Assembly: GCA_934659475.1 (NCBI GenBank)
Contig: CAKUHX010000010.1
Coordinates: 1-20,240, forward strand
Reading direction: 5' to 3'
Length of the DNA: 20,240 nucleotides
Source of the DNA: an uncultured Oscillospiraceae bacterium
GTDB taxonomy: Bacteria > Bacillota > Clostridia > Oscillospirales > Oscillospiraceae
Shown one piece after another: positions 1-6,482 of the stretch. Under the pieces are notes generated by a model. That model searched no databases and was not told the origin of the DNA. It saw nothing but the letters and a program-made list of their open reading frames with translations. The stretch's first letter is position 1. Each line of letters opens with the position of its first letter. The position numbers and the translations under genes are program-made.

Positions 1-232
1 ACTTGGGGCAGACGCGCTGCACCTTGCAGGCGTACAGGGGGGCTTCCTTCTGGATGATGCCGCCCTGGTCGCCCTGACGGCGGGGCTTGGTGTGGCGGGA
101 GACCATGTTGATCTTCTCCACCACGACCTTGCGCTCCTTGGGCATGACCTCCAGGACCTTGCCCTGCTTGCCCTTGTCCTTACCGGAGAGGACGACGACC
201 ACGTCGTCCTTCTTGATGTTCATCTTGATCAT
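1..232 (-). CDS. rplX: 50S ribosomal protein L24, 3' end cut by window edge
   Basis: L24 is an early-assembly protein of the large ribosomal subunit that binds 23S rRNA near the exit tunnel. Seventy-seven residues are visible. They begin [19 protein letters not shown] and include the KOW-type segment [15 protein letters not shown], then a basic stretch ending in RVCPK at the edge. The family is usually about 100 residues, so roughly a quarter is missing. The ATG at 232 is chosen because GGGAGG lies about 10 bases upstream. An ATG seven bases further upstream is in the wrong frame. It follows rplN by 16 bp, the standard order where the S10 genes run into the spc genes. Confidence 0.95.
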   Translation of the reverse strand, partial: MIKMNIKKDDVVVVLSGKDKGKQGKVLEVMPKERKVVVEKINMVSRHTKPRRQGDQGGIIQKEAPLYACKVQRVCPK

Positions 233-248
233 GTTTCATTGCCCTCCC

Positions 249-617
249 TTACAGCACTTCGGGAGCCAGGGACAGGATCTTCATATAATCCTTGTCGCGC
301 AGCTCGCGGGCGACGGGCCCAAAGATACGGGTGCCGCGGGGGTTCTTGTCGTCCTTGATCAGGACGGCGGCGTTCTCGTCGAACCGGACGTAGGAGCCGT
401 CGGCCCGGCGCACGCCCTTGGCGGAGCGGACGATCACGGCCTTGACGACCTCGCCCTTCTTCACGGTGCCGCCGGGCTGGGCCTTACGGACGGAAGCCAC
501 CACCACGTCGCCGATGTTGCCGAACTTGCGCTTGGAGCCGCCCAGCACACGGATGGTCTTGATCTCCTTGGCGCCGGTGTTGTCGGCGACCTTCAGATAA
601 CTTTCCTGCTGAATCAT
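249..617 (-). CDS. rplN: 50S ribosomal protein L14
   Basis: L14 is a 23S rRNA-binding protein at the subunit interface that contacts L19 and forms an intersubunit bridge. The 122-residue product has the usual full length. It begins [18 protein letters not shown], carries the conserved [19 protein letters not shown] and [13 protein letters not shown] segments, and ends LSLAPEVL. The start at 617 has an AGGGGGTG ribosome binding site. It lies 12 bp after rpsQ and 16 bp before rplX, so it is certainly part of the same transcript. Nothing unusual is seen. Confidence 0.98.
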   Translation of the reverse strand: MIQQESYLKVADNTGAKEIKTIRVLGGSKRKFGNIGDVVVASVRKAQPGGTVKKGEVVKAVIVRSAKGVRRADGSYVRFDENAAVLIKDDKNPRGTRIFGPVARELRDKDYMKILSLAPEVL

Positions 618-629
618 ACCGACACCCCC

Positions 630-890
630 TTACTTCGCCTTCTCGATGATCTCAACCACGCGCCACCGCTTGTCCTTGGACAGGGGGCGGGTCTCCATGA
701 CCTTGACGCGGTCGCCCACGCCGCACTGGTTGAGCTCGTCATGAGCCTTCAGCTTATAGGTTCTCTTCACGATCTTCTTGTACAGAGGATGGGCCACGCG
801 GTCGGCGATGGCGACCACAACGGTCTTGTCCATCTTGTCCGAGACCACCAGGCCGACTCTGGTCTTACGGGAAGAAGTTCTGTTTTCCAT
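630..890 (-). CDS. rpsQ: 30S ribosomal protein S17
   Basis: S17 is a primary 16S rRNA-binding protein of the small subunit with an OB fold. The 86-residue product begins with a short polar tail ([11 protein letters not shown]), then [16 protein letters not shown], the family signature. It continues [19 protein letters not shown] and the conserved [18 protein letters not shown], and ends EIIEKAK. Length and motifs are normal. A GAGGAA-type ribosome binding site precedes the ATG at 890. It sits 15 bp after rpmC and 12 bp before rplN in the S10/spc order. Confidence 0.98.
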   Translation of the reverse strand: MENRTSSRKTRVGLVVSDKMDKTVVVAIADRVAHPLYKKIVKRTYKLKAHDELNQCGVGDRVKVMETRPLSKDKRWRVVEIIEKAK

Positions 891-905
891 CTTCTATTCC
901 TCCTC

Positions 906-1103
906 TTAGCGGCCGGCGAGCTGCTGCTCGCGGATGATGGTCTTGACCCGGGCGATATCCTTCTTGACCTGAGCGATCTTGATGGGATTATCCAGCTGGT
1001 TGGTGGCGTGCTGGAGGCGCAGATTGAACAGATCCTTCTTCAGATCCATCAGCTTAGTCTCCAGCTCGGCGCTGGACATCTTGCGGACTTCATTGGCCTT
1101 CAT
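906..1103 (-). CDS. rpmC: 50S ribosomal protein L29
   Basis: L29 is a small helical-hairpin protein at the polypeptide exit of the large subunit, near L23, where it helps form the docking site for trigger factor and SRP. The product is 65 residues, the normal size. It starts [18 protein letters not shown] and contains the conserved DLKKDLFNLRLQHATNQLDN block and the RVKTIIREQQLAGR end. Its ATG overlaps the rplP stop codon as TAATG, so translation is probably coupled to rplP. Confidence 0.97.
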   Translation of the reverse strand: MKANEVRKMSSAELETKLMDLKKDLFNLRLQHATNQLDNPIKIAQVKKDIARVKTIIREQQLAGR

Positions 1104-1534
1104 TACGCTTCACCACCCTTCTCGGTCTCTTCACGCTTGACGATCTTGCACTTGACGGGCAGCTTGTGGCTGGCCAGACGCAGAGCCTCGCGGGCGACGT
1201 CCTCGGACACGCCGGCGATCTCAAACATCACGCGGCCGGGCTTGACCACGGCCACCCAGTACTCAGGGGAGCCCTTACCGGAACCCATTCGGGTCTCGGC
1301 CGGCTTCTCGGTAACAGGCTTATCGGGGAAGATCTTGATCCACACCTGACCGCCACGCTTGGTGTAACGGGTCATGGCGATACGGGCGGCCTCGATCTGG
1401 TTGCTGGTGATCCACGCGGGCTCAGTGGCCTGCAGACCGTACTCGCCGTAGTTGACGACGTTGCCGCGCATGGCCTTGCCCTTCATGCGGCCGCGGTGAA
1501 CACGGCGGTATTTAACTCTCTTGGGCAGCAGCAT
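1103..1534 (-). CDS. rplP: 50S ribosomal protein L16
   Basis: L16 is a late-assembly protein of the large subunit that helps shape the A-site and the central protuberance region. The 143-residue product starts [19 protein letters not shown]. It carries the conserved [19 protein letters not shown] and [19 protein letters not shown] segments. It ends with an acidic/Gly tail (EETEKGGEA) a few residues past the usual core. Both ends show TAATG overlaps, with rpsC upstream and rpmC downstream, so rpsC-rplP-rpmC form a tightly coupled trio. Confidence 0.98.
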   Translation of the reverse strand: MLLPKRVKYRRVHRGRMKGKAMRGNVVNYGEYGLQATEPAWITSNQIEAARIAMTRYTKRGGQVWIKIFPDKPVTEKPAETRMGSGKGSPEYWVAVVKPGRVMFEIAGVSEDVAREALRLASHKLPVKCKIVKREETEKGGEA

Positions 1535-2394
1535 TACTGAGCGCCTCCTTCCTTAGGAGCGGCGGCACCGGCGGGACGGGGGCCGCGGTTGTTGTTGAAG
1601 CCCTGGCCGGCGGGACGGGGGCCGCGGTTGAAGCCGCCGCCCTGGCGATCCCGGTTGAAGCCGCCCTGACGGCGGTCGCCATCCCGGCGGTCGCGGCGGG
1701 GACGCTCACGGCGCTCCTGATAGGGCTTGCTGGTATCCAGGGTGCGGGGAGTGGTGCGCAGGGCCTGAGTCAGCACCTCGCCCTTGTAGATCCACACCTT
1801 CACGCCGATGCGGCCGTAGGTGGTGGCAGCCTCAGCGAAGCCGTAGTCGATGTCGGCGCGCAGGGTCTGCAGGGGGATGGTGCCGTCGTGGTAGTGCTCC
1901 ACGCGGGCGATCTCGGCGCCGCCCAGACGGCCGTTGCAGTTGCACTTGATGCCCTTGGCGCCGGCGCGCATGGCGCGGCCCATGGCATTCTTCATGGCGC
2001 GGCGGAACCCGATGCGCTTCTCCAGCTGCTGGGCGATGTTCTCAGCCACCAGCTGGGCGTTGGTGTCCACGTCGCGGACCTCGACGATCTTCAGATCCAC
2101 GGGCTTACCGGTCAGCTTGACCAGCTGGGCCTCGATCTTCTTGATGTCCTCGCCGCCCTTGCCGATCACGACGCCGGGACGGGCGCAGTGCAGATAGATC
2201 CGCACCTTGGCGTTGTCCCGCTCGATCTCGATTTTGGGGATACCGGCGGAATACAGGGTCTTCTTCAGGTAGTCACGGATCTTCTTGTCCTCGACCAGCA
2301 GGTCGCCCACCTTCTCGTTGCGGGCATACCAGCGGGAGTCCCAATCCTTGATGACACCCACACGAAGGCCGTGGGGATTAACTTTCTGTCCCAT
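1534..2394 (-). CDS. rpsC: 30S ribosomal protein S3 with an extended disordered tail
   Basis: S3 sits at the mRNA entry channel of the 30S subunit and contributes to helicase activity and 16S rRNA binding. The 286-residue product has the type II KH domain with GxxG loop VIGKGGED (residues 76-83). The conserved C-terminal domain includes [19 protein letters not shown] and [19 protein letters not shown]. The core ends near residue 215. The typical family length is about 210-235, so roughly 60 residues are extra. The tail is rich in R, G, F and N, with GGFNRDR, GGGFNRG and two NRGPRPAG units. Its DNA shows a 24-bp direct repeat (1568-1591 and 1607-1630). Confidence 0.97.
   Translation of the reverse strand: MGQKVNPHGLRVGVIKDWDSRWYARNEKVGDLLVEDKKIRDYLKKTLYSAGIPKIEIERDNAKVRIYLHCARPGVVIGKGGEDIKKIEAQLVKLTGKPVDLKIVEVRDVDTNAQLVAENIAQQLEKRIGFRRAMKNAMGRAMRAGAKGIKCNCNGRLGGAEIARVEHYHDGTIPLQTLRADIDYGFAEAATTYGRIGVKVWIYKGEVLTQALRTTPRTLDTSKPYQERRERPRRDRRDGDRRQGGFNRDRQGGGFNRGPRPAGQGFNNNRGPRPAGAAAPKEGGAQ
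1568..1630 (-). repeat. 39-bp-period repeat inside the rpsC 3' end
   Basis: Two identical 24-bp units lie at 1568-1591 and 1607-1630, 39 bp apart, in frame with rpsC. They encode the two NRGPRPAG units of the S3 tail. A 39-bp period equals 13 codons, so copy-number change would keep the frame. Further imperfect GGFNR-coding units continue to about 1690. Confidence 0.85.
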
Positions 2395-2409
2395 ATTGTT
2401 CCTCCTCCC

Positions 2410-2742
2410 TTAGCGCTCGCTCACCGCGACGGTGACATGAGAAGTGCGCTTGTTGATGCGATAGGCACGGCCCTGGGCCCGGGGCATGATACGCTTGATG
2501 ATAGGGCCGGGGTTGGCGTAGCAGCTGGACACGTACAGCTTCTCAGGATCCATCTGGTGGTTGTTCTCCGCGTTGGCGGCGGCGCTCTTCAGCAGCTTCA
2601 GAACAGGCTCAGAGGCGGCCTTGGGAGTCTGCATCAGGATAGCGGTGGCGGTGGCCACGTCCTTGCCCCGGATCAGGTCCAGGACGATCTTCACCTTACG
2701 GGGAGAGATCCGCAGATACTTCAGATTAGCAACAGCTTCCAT
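2410..2742 (-). CDS. rplV: 50S ribosomal protein L22
   Basis: L22 binds all 23S rRNA domains and its long beta-hairpin lines the exit tunnel, near the macrolide site. The 110-residue product is normal. It starts MEAVANLKYLRISPRKVKIV and continues VLKLLKSAAANAENNHQMD. The hairpin GPIIKRIMPRAQGRAYRINK lies near residues 79-98, followed by RTSHVTVAVSER. No insertion or deletion is seen in the hairpin tip where macrolide-resistance changes occur. The ATG at 2742 has a GGAGGAG ribosome binding site. It lies between rpsS (14 bp) and rpsC (15 bp). Confidence 0.98.
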   Translation of the reverse strand: MEAVANLKYLRISPRKVKIVLDLIRGKDVATATAILMQTPKAASEPVLKLLKSAAANAENNHQMDPEKLYVSSCYANPGPIIKRIMPRAQGRAYRINKRTSHVTVAVSER

Positions 2743-2756
2743 CGTTTCTCTCCTCC

Positions 2757-3029
2757 TTACTTACCAGTCTTGGCACCCGCGTGACCCTTGAAGGTGCGGG
2801 TGGGCACGAACTCGCCCAGCTTGTGACCGACCATGTCCTCGGTGACATAGACGGGCACGTGCTTGCGGCCATCGTGCACAGCAAAGGTGTGTCCAACGAA
2901 GGAGGGGAAGATGGTGGAGGCGCGGCTCCAGGTCTTCAGGACCTTCTTCTCGTTCTTGGCGTTCATTTCATCGACCCGCTTCAGCAGCTCGGGGGCGCAA
3001 AAGGGGCCTTTCTTAATGCTTCTGCTCAT
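2757..3029 (-). CDS. rpsS: 30S ribosomal protein S19
   Basis: S19 is in the head of the small subunit, forms a complex with S13 and contacts the A-site tRNA region. The 90-residue product is full length. It starts [19 protein letters not shown] and includes the family signature near the middle ([20 protein letters not shown]). It then has [17 protein letters not shown] and ends [11 protein letters not shown]. It sits 14 bp after rplB and 14 bp before rplV in the canonical order. Nothing odd is seen. Confidence 0.98.
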   Translation of the reverse strand: MSRSIKKGPFCAPELLKRVDEMNAKNEKKVLKTWSRASTIFPSFVGHTFAVHDGRKHVPVYVTEDMVGHKLGEFVPTRTFKGHAGAKTGK

Positions 3030-3043
3030 CTTTTACTGCCTCC

Positions 3044-3877
3044 TTACTTGGCGTTGCGGCGCTTGACGATGAACTTATCGGTGCGGTTCTTCGTCTTGCG
3101 GGTCTTGTAACCCAGGGCGGGCTTGCCCCAGGGGGTGACAGGGCCGGGACGGCCGACAGGGCTCTTGCCCTCGCCGCCGCCGTGGGGGTGGTCGTTGGGG
3201 TTCATGACGGAGCCGCGGACGGTGGGACGCCAGCCCATGTGGCGCTTACGGCCGGCCTTGCCCAGCTGGATGTTGGCCCAGTCGGTGTTGCCCACCTGGC
3301 CGATGGTGGCCTTGCAGTTCTCGCGGATCAGGCGGACCTCGCCGGAGGGCAGACGCACCTGAGCCATGCCGTTCTCCTTGGCCATCAGCTGAGCGGCCAC
3401 GCCGGCGGAACGGACCAGCTGAGCGCCCTTGCCGGGGTACAGCTCGATGCAGTGGATCATCTCGCCCACGGGGATCTTGGCGATGGGCAGGCAGTTGCCG
3501 GGCAGGATGTCGGCGTCAGCGCCGGTCATGATGATGTGGCCGGGCTTCAGGCCGACGGGGGCCAGGATATAGCGGCGCTCGCCGTCCTCATACTCGATCA
3601 GGGCGATGTTGGCGCTGCGGTTGGGGTCGTACTGCAGGTTGATGACCTTGGCAGTGCCTTCCTTGTCCCGCTTGAAGTCGATCACGCGGTACTTCTGGCG
3701 GTTGCCGCCGCCGTGGTGGCGGACGGTGATGCGGCCATAGCTGTTGCGGCCGGCGTTCTTCTTCAGAACCTCGGTCAGGCTGCGCTCGGGCTTGGCCTTC
3801 TTGTCGATCCCCTCGAAGGCGGACACAGTCATGTGACGGCGGGAGGGGGTCGTGGGCTTATAAGTCTTGATAGCCAT
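3044..3877 (-). CDS. rplB: 50S ribosomal protein L2
   Basis: L2 is among the most conserved large-subunit proteins. It is needed for subunit association and for building the peptidyl transferase centre. The 277-residue product has the usual length. The conserved loop [13 protein letters not shown] at residues 225-237 carries the histidine implicated near the catalytic centre. The basic C-terminus includes [19 protein letters not shown] and ends in a lysine/arginine-rich stretch. The N-terminal [18 protein letters not shown] is typical. The ATG at 3877 follows an AAGGAGG site and lies 14 bp after rplW. Confidence 0.98.
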   Translation of the reverse strand: MAIKTYKPTTPSRRHMTVSAFEGIDKKAKPERSLTEVLKKNAGRNSYGRITVRHHGGGNRQKYRVIDFKRDKEGTAKVINLQYDPNRSANIALIEYEDGERRYILAPVGLKPGHIIMTGADADILPGNCLPIAKIPVGEMIHCIELYPGKGAQLVRSAGVAAQLMAKENGMAQVRLPSGEVRLIRENCKATIGQVGNTDWANIQLGKAGRKRHMGWRPTVRGSVMNPNDHPHGGGEGKSPVGRPGPVTPWGKPALGYKTRKTKNRTDKFIVKRRNAK

Positions 3878-3891
3878 TTCTCATTTCCTCC

Positions 3892-4185
3892 TTACACCAT
3901 GCCCTCGAAGAACTCGATGGTCTTGGAATCGGCGGTCAGGGTGACCATAGCCTTCTTCCAGTTGGCGCGGCGGCCCTCGGGCCGGGCGCCCATGCGCTTC
4001 TTCTTGCCCTGCATATTCAGGGTGTTGACCTTGGCGACCTTCACGCCGAAGATCTCCTCGACCGCCTTGGCGATCTCGATCTTGTTGGCGGTCTTAGCCA
4101 CCTCGAAGGTGTAGCGCTTCATCTCGGTCTGCTCCATGGACTGCTCGGAGATGATGGGGCGCTTGATGATATCATAGGCGGTCAT
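3892..4185 (-). CDS. rplW: 50S ribosomal protein L23
   Basis: L23 lies at the exit tunnel and is the main docking point for trigger factor and SRP. The 97-residue product starts [17 protein letters not shown]. It contains [19 protein letters not shown], the conserved [18 protein letters not shown] segment and the basic [18 protein letters not shown] loop. Its start overlaps the rplD stop by one base (TAATG), implying translational coupling. Length and motifs are normal for Firmicutes. Confidence 0.98.
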   Translation of the reverse strand: MTAYDIIKRPIISEQSMEQTEMKRYTFEVAKTANKIEIAKAVEEIFGVKVAKVNTLNMQGKKKRMGARPEGRRANWKKAMVTLTADSKTIEFFEGMV

Positions 4186-4805
4186 TACGCAAACACCTCC
4201 TCGATGGTAGCCAGAGCGGCCTTGTCGATGACCAGCTGCTTGGCGTTTACGATGTCGTACACGCTGAGGACCTTGGCGGTGGTGGTGACCACGCCGGGGA
4301 TGTTCCGGGCGGACTTGACCACGTTCTCCTCTACCTCAGGGGTGATGACCACGGACTTGCCGGCGCCCACGGCGTCCAGGAAGCCCTTCATGGCCTTGGT
4401 CTTGATCTCGGGCAGCTTCAGCTCGTCCACCACCAGGATGGCGCCCTCGGCGGCCTTGGCGGACAGGGCGGACTTCAGAGCCAGACGCTTGACCTTCTTG
4501 TTCAGGGTGTAGCTGTAGTCCCGGGGCTTGGGGGCAAAGACGATGCCGCCGTGGGTCCACTGGGGGGCGCGGGTGCTGCCCTGACGGGCGTGACCGGTGC
4601 CCTTCTGGCGCCAGGGCTTCTTGCCGCCGCCGGAGACTTCGGCGCGGGTCAGGGCGCTCTGAGTGCCCTGACGGCAGTTAGCAAGGTGATTCTTGACCAC
4701 CTCGTGGACCACAGCCTCGTTGGGCTCGATCCCAAAGACGGCCTCGGAGAGCTCGATCTCGCCGACCTGCTGACCGGCCATGTTGAACACGTTCGCTTTA
4801 GGCAT
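4185..4805 (-). CDS. rplD: 50S ribosomal protein L4
   Basis: L4 is an early-assembly 23S rRNA-binding protein whose long loop reaches the exit tunnel beside L22. In Escherichia coli it also represses its own S10 operon by attenuation and translational control. The 206-residue product starts [18 protein letters not shown]. The tunnel loop at residues about 44-95 contains [18 protein letters not shown], the family signature. The C-terminal domain ends ATIEEVFA. It follows rplC by 19 bp with a GGAGAG site. Whether it acts on the leader hairpins upstream of rpsJ cannot be told from sequence alone. Confidence 0.98.
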   Translation of the reverse strand: MPKANVFNMAGQQVGEIELSEAVFGIEPNEAVVHEVVKNHLANCRQGTQSALTRAEVSGGGKKPWRQKGTGHARQGSTRAPQWTHGGIVFAPKPRDYSYTLNKKVKRLALKSALSAKAAEGAILVVDELKLPEIKTKAMKGFLDAVGAGKSVVITPEVEENVVKSARNIPGVVTTTAKVLSVYDIVNAKQLVIDKAALATIEEVFA

Positions 4806-4824
4806 GACTCAATCTCTCCTTTCC

Positions 4825-5553
4825 TTACTTGTTGCGGGCGGAAGCCTTCTGCGGGTTGACGCGGGCAGAGGCCTTCTGCGGGTTGACGCTGATGCCGGCA
4901 GCGCCCTTGGCCTCAAAGACCTTCTTGACGCTGTTGTGCAGGAACACCACGCCGTTCTTGGGGCCGGGCACGGCGCCGCGCAGTGCGATGACGCCCAGCT
5001 CGGTGTCCACCTTGACCACGTCAAGATTCATAACGGTGACCTGCTCGTTGCCCATCTGGCCGGCGCCGTCGCGGCCCTTGAAGATACGGCTGGGGTCGGT
5101 GCCGGAGCCCAGGGAGCCCTGGTGACGGTGGACGGGGCCGCCGCCGTGGGTGACTCTCTTGATGGCGGCGCCGTGGCGCTTAACAACGCCCTGGAAGCCG
5201 TGGCCCTTGCTGATGCCGGTCACGTCCACGCGGTCGCCCGCGGCAAACACGTCAGCGTTCAGCACATCGCCCACCTGGTACTTGGAGCAGTCGGCCAGAG
5301 GGAACTCCTTCAGGACCTTCTTGAACTCCTCCAGGCCGGCCTTCTTCTGGTGGCCCAGCTCGGGCTTGGTCAGCTTGCGCTCGGGAACGGTCTCGTAACC
5401 CAGCTGAATGGCCTCATAGCCATCCTTCTCGGCGGTCTTCTTCTGCACCACGGTGCAGGGGCCGGCCTGGATGATGGTGACGGGCACCACATGGCCGGCT
5501 TCATCGAAGATCTGGGTCATGCCGATCTTTTTGCCGATGATCGCTTTCTCCAT
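4825..5553 (-). CDS. rplC: 50S ribosomal protein L3
   Basis: L3 starts large-subunit assembly, and its extension approaches the peptidyl transferase centre. The 242-residue protein starts MEKAIIGKKIGMTQIFDE. An in-frame ATG 23 codons upstream (5622) is rejected, because the ATG at 5553 has a clear AAGGAGG site and matches the family N-terminus. The conserved core TGISKGHGFQGVVKRHG (residues 112-128) is followed by GSLGSGTDPSRIFKGRD. The C-terminus carries an extra basic tail with VNPQKASAR twice in tandem (residues 223-240). A 197-bp spacer separates it from rpsJ, unlike the tight packing elsewhere in the operon. Confidence 0.97.
   Translation of the reverse strand: MEKAIIGKKIGMTQIFDEAGHVVPVTIIQAGPCTVVQKKTAEKDGYEAIQLGYETVPERKLTKPELGHQKKAGLEEFKKVLKEFPLADCSKYQVGDVLNADVFAAGDRVDVTGISKGHGFQGVVKRHGAAIKRVTHGGGPVHRHQGSLGSGTDPSRIFKGRDGAGQMGNEQVTVMNLDVVKVDTELGVIALRGAVPGPKNGVVFLHNSVKKVFEAKGAAGISVNPQKASARVNPQKASARNK
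4834..4887 (-). repeat. Tandem 27-bp duplication at the rplC 3' end
   Basis: Two adjacent 27-bp units, 4834-4860 and 4861-4887, differ at two positions and encode VNPQKASAR twice. The unit is nine codons long, so the frame is kept. The two differences look synonymous, so the peptide repeat is exact. Confidence 0.9.
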
Positions 5554-5582
5554 TTGGATCTTTTCCTCCTTAAAGGTTATTG

Positions 5583-5719
5583 GTTGAAAAACTTGGGCAT
5601 CAGGCTCCCATTGGTTTTTCAACTTGACCCGTCCGCCTCAAAACGCGGCGGACTGCGGGTTCAACGGATTTGTTTGCGGCCTGCGCCGCAAAAGGGGGTC
5701 ATAGGGGCGCAGCCCCTAT
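5583..5719 (-). repeat. Three stem-loops in the rpsJ-rplC spacer
   Basis: The 197-bp gap between rpsJ and rplC holds three inverted repeats. One at 5701-5719 has ATAGGGGC arms around a 3-nt loop. One at 5673-5692 has TTTGCGGC arms around a 4-nt loop. One at 5583-5623 has 10-bp arms (GTTGAAAAAC) around about 21 nt. An 11-bp direct repeat, CCGCAAAAGGG, at 5686-5696 and 5721-5731 flanks the first hairpin. None is followed by a U-run in the minus-strand transcript, so they are not classical terminators. They could be a dispersed intergenic repeat, an RNA-processing site or a translational control element. Confidence 0.7.
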
Positions 5720-5750
5720 ACCGCAAAAGGGTGGGTGGGCGGGTTTGAAA

Positions 5751-6065
5751 TTACAGTTTAATTTCAATTTCCACCCCGGCGGGGAGCTCCAGACTCATCA
5801 GAGCCTCCACCGTCTTGGGAGAGGGCTTCACCACATCGATCAGGCGCTTATGGGTGCGGCGCTCGAACTGCTCGCGGGAATCCTTGTACTTATGGGTAGC
5901 ACGCAGGATGGTGACGATCTCCTTCTTGGTGGGCAGGGGGATGGGGCCGGAGACGGTGGCTCCGGTGCGCTTGGCGGTCTCTACGATCTTCTCAGCGGAC
6001 TGGTCGATCAGCTGATGGTCATAGGCCTTCAGGCGGATGCGGATCATTTCTTTCTGAGCTGCCAT
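5751..6065 (-). CDS. rpsJ: 30S ribosomal protein S10
   Basis: S10 is a small-subunit head protein and, as NusE, a partner of NusB in transcription antitermination. The product is 104 residues. It starts [19 protein letters not shown], continues [19 protein letters not shown], then [19 protein letters not shown] and [14 protein letters not shown], and ends [11 protein letters not shown]. The frame stays open 63 codons further upstream, but the ATG at 6065 is chosen. It has AAGGAGG nine bases upstream, and the N-terminus and length then match the family. It is the first gene of the ribosomal operon and lies behind a structured leader. Confidence 0.98.
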   Translation of the reverse strand: MAAQKEMIRIRLKAYDHQLIDQSAEKIVETAKRTGATVSGPIPLPTKKEIVTILRATHKYKDSREQFERRTHKRLIDVVKPSPKTVEALMSLELPAGVEIEIKL

Positions 6066-6160
6066 TTGGGTTTTCCTCCTTAATAACATACGAAAGTTGG
6101 GTCCAGCCTTCGTACGGTGAGCGCCGCTTGCACACGCTATCGTGCGTATCACTCCTGGCC

Positions 6161-6193
6161 ACGAAAAAACCGGCTGTACAGACAGGCCGGTTT
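6161..6193 (-). terminator. Putative attenuator in the S10 operon leader
   Basis: On the minus strand, AAACCGG (6193-6187) pairs with CCGGTTT (6173-6167). An inner CTGT/ACAG stem and a short loop complete the hairpin, giving about 11 bp with one bulge. The right arm runs into six U residues. The hairpin lies about 130 nt into the leader and about 95 nt before the rpsJ start, so it would end transcripts early. A competing pairing is possible: GCCGG at 6207-6203 can pair with CCGGC at 6190-6186, which would break the terminator stem. The U-run is short, so efficiency is uncertain. Confidence 0.65.
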
Positions 6194-6259
6194 CCTCCGT
6201 ACCCGGCGATATACGCCGCGGCACGAAGCGCTCAGCCGCCCGATATACGGACATACTCC

Positions 6260-6294
6260 GCGCAAGTTACCTCGCAGGGCGAGCAATCTTGCGC
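6260..6294 (-). promoter_or_regulatory. Two-tier stem-loop in the S10 leader
   Basis: The 7-bp stem GCGCAAG/CTTGCGC (6294-6288 with 6266-6260) encloses a symmetric 4x4 internal loop. Above it is a 5-bp stem, CTCGC/GCGAG, with a CCT loop. It sits early in the transcript, about 30-65 nt from the expected start, before the attenuator. The compact stem-internal loop-stem form resembles ribosomal-protein binding sites in general, but no ligand is identified. Confidence 0.6.
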
Positions 6295-6329
6295 ATCATC
6301 GCAGAATACGCCTTTGCAGGCGCTTCGCT

Positions 6330-6359
6330 ATCATACAACAACACTGTCGTGTGTGTCAA
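6330..6359 (-). promoter_or_regulatory. Sigma-A promoter of the S10 operon
   Basis: On the minus strand a perfect TTGACA (6359-6354) is followed by an 18-bp spacer and TATGAT (6335-6330), five of six matches to TATAAT. Transcription should start near 6323, leaving a leader of about 258 nt before rpsJ. AT-rich sequence just upstream (around 6365-6395) could act as an UP element, as expected for a strong ribosomal promoter. Confidence 0.88.
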
Positions 6360-6431
6360 GGGTTTCTTTGAAATATTTTTGCTTTTCTCCCATTTTCCCG
6401 CCTCCGGGCCGGCATCCCCTGTCCCGGGAGC

Positions 6432-6467
6432 AAAATGCCGCCGCGGGGGACAGCCCCCGCGGCGGCA
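6432..6467 (-). terminator. Intrinsic terminator of spoIIE
   Basis: A perfect 14-bp inverted repeat (TGCCGCCGCGGGGG and its complement, 6436-6467) has a 4-nt loop. It is followed on the minus strand by TTTT (6435-6432). It starts 16 bases after the spoIIE stop codon and insulates the downstream S10 promoter. Confidence 0.9.
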
Positions 6468-6482
6468 CAGCGCCGCATATGA

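Noticed and set aside
5554..5622. Upstream start for L3
   Set aside because: The extra residues match no L3, lack a ribosome site and would cover the intergenic hairpin. The start at 5553 has AAGGAGG.
6066..6254. N-terminally extended S10
   Set aside because: The frame is open through the leader by chance. The promoter, AAGGAGG site and family N-terminus all support the start at 6065.
6066..6323. T-box or known metabolite riboswitch in the S10 leader
   Set aside because: No T-box AGGGTGG-type sequence or recognisable riboswitch core was found by eye. The structure fits ribosomal-protein or general attenuation better.
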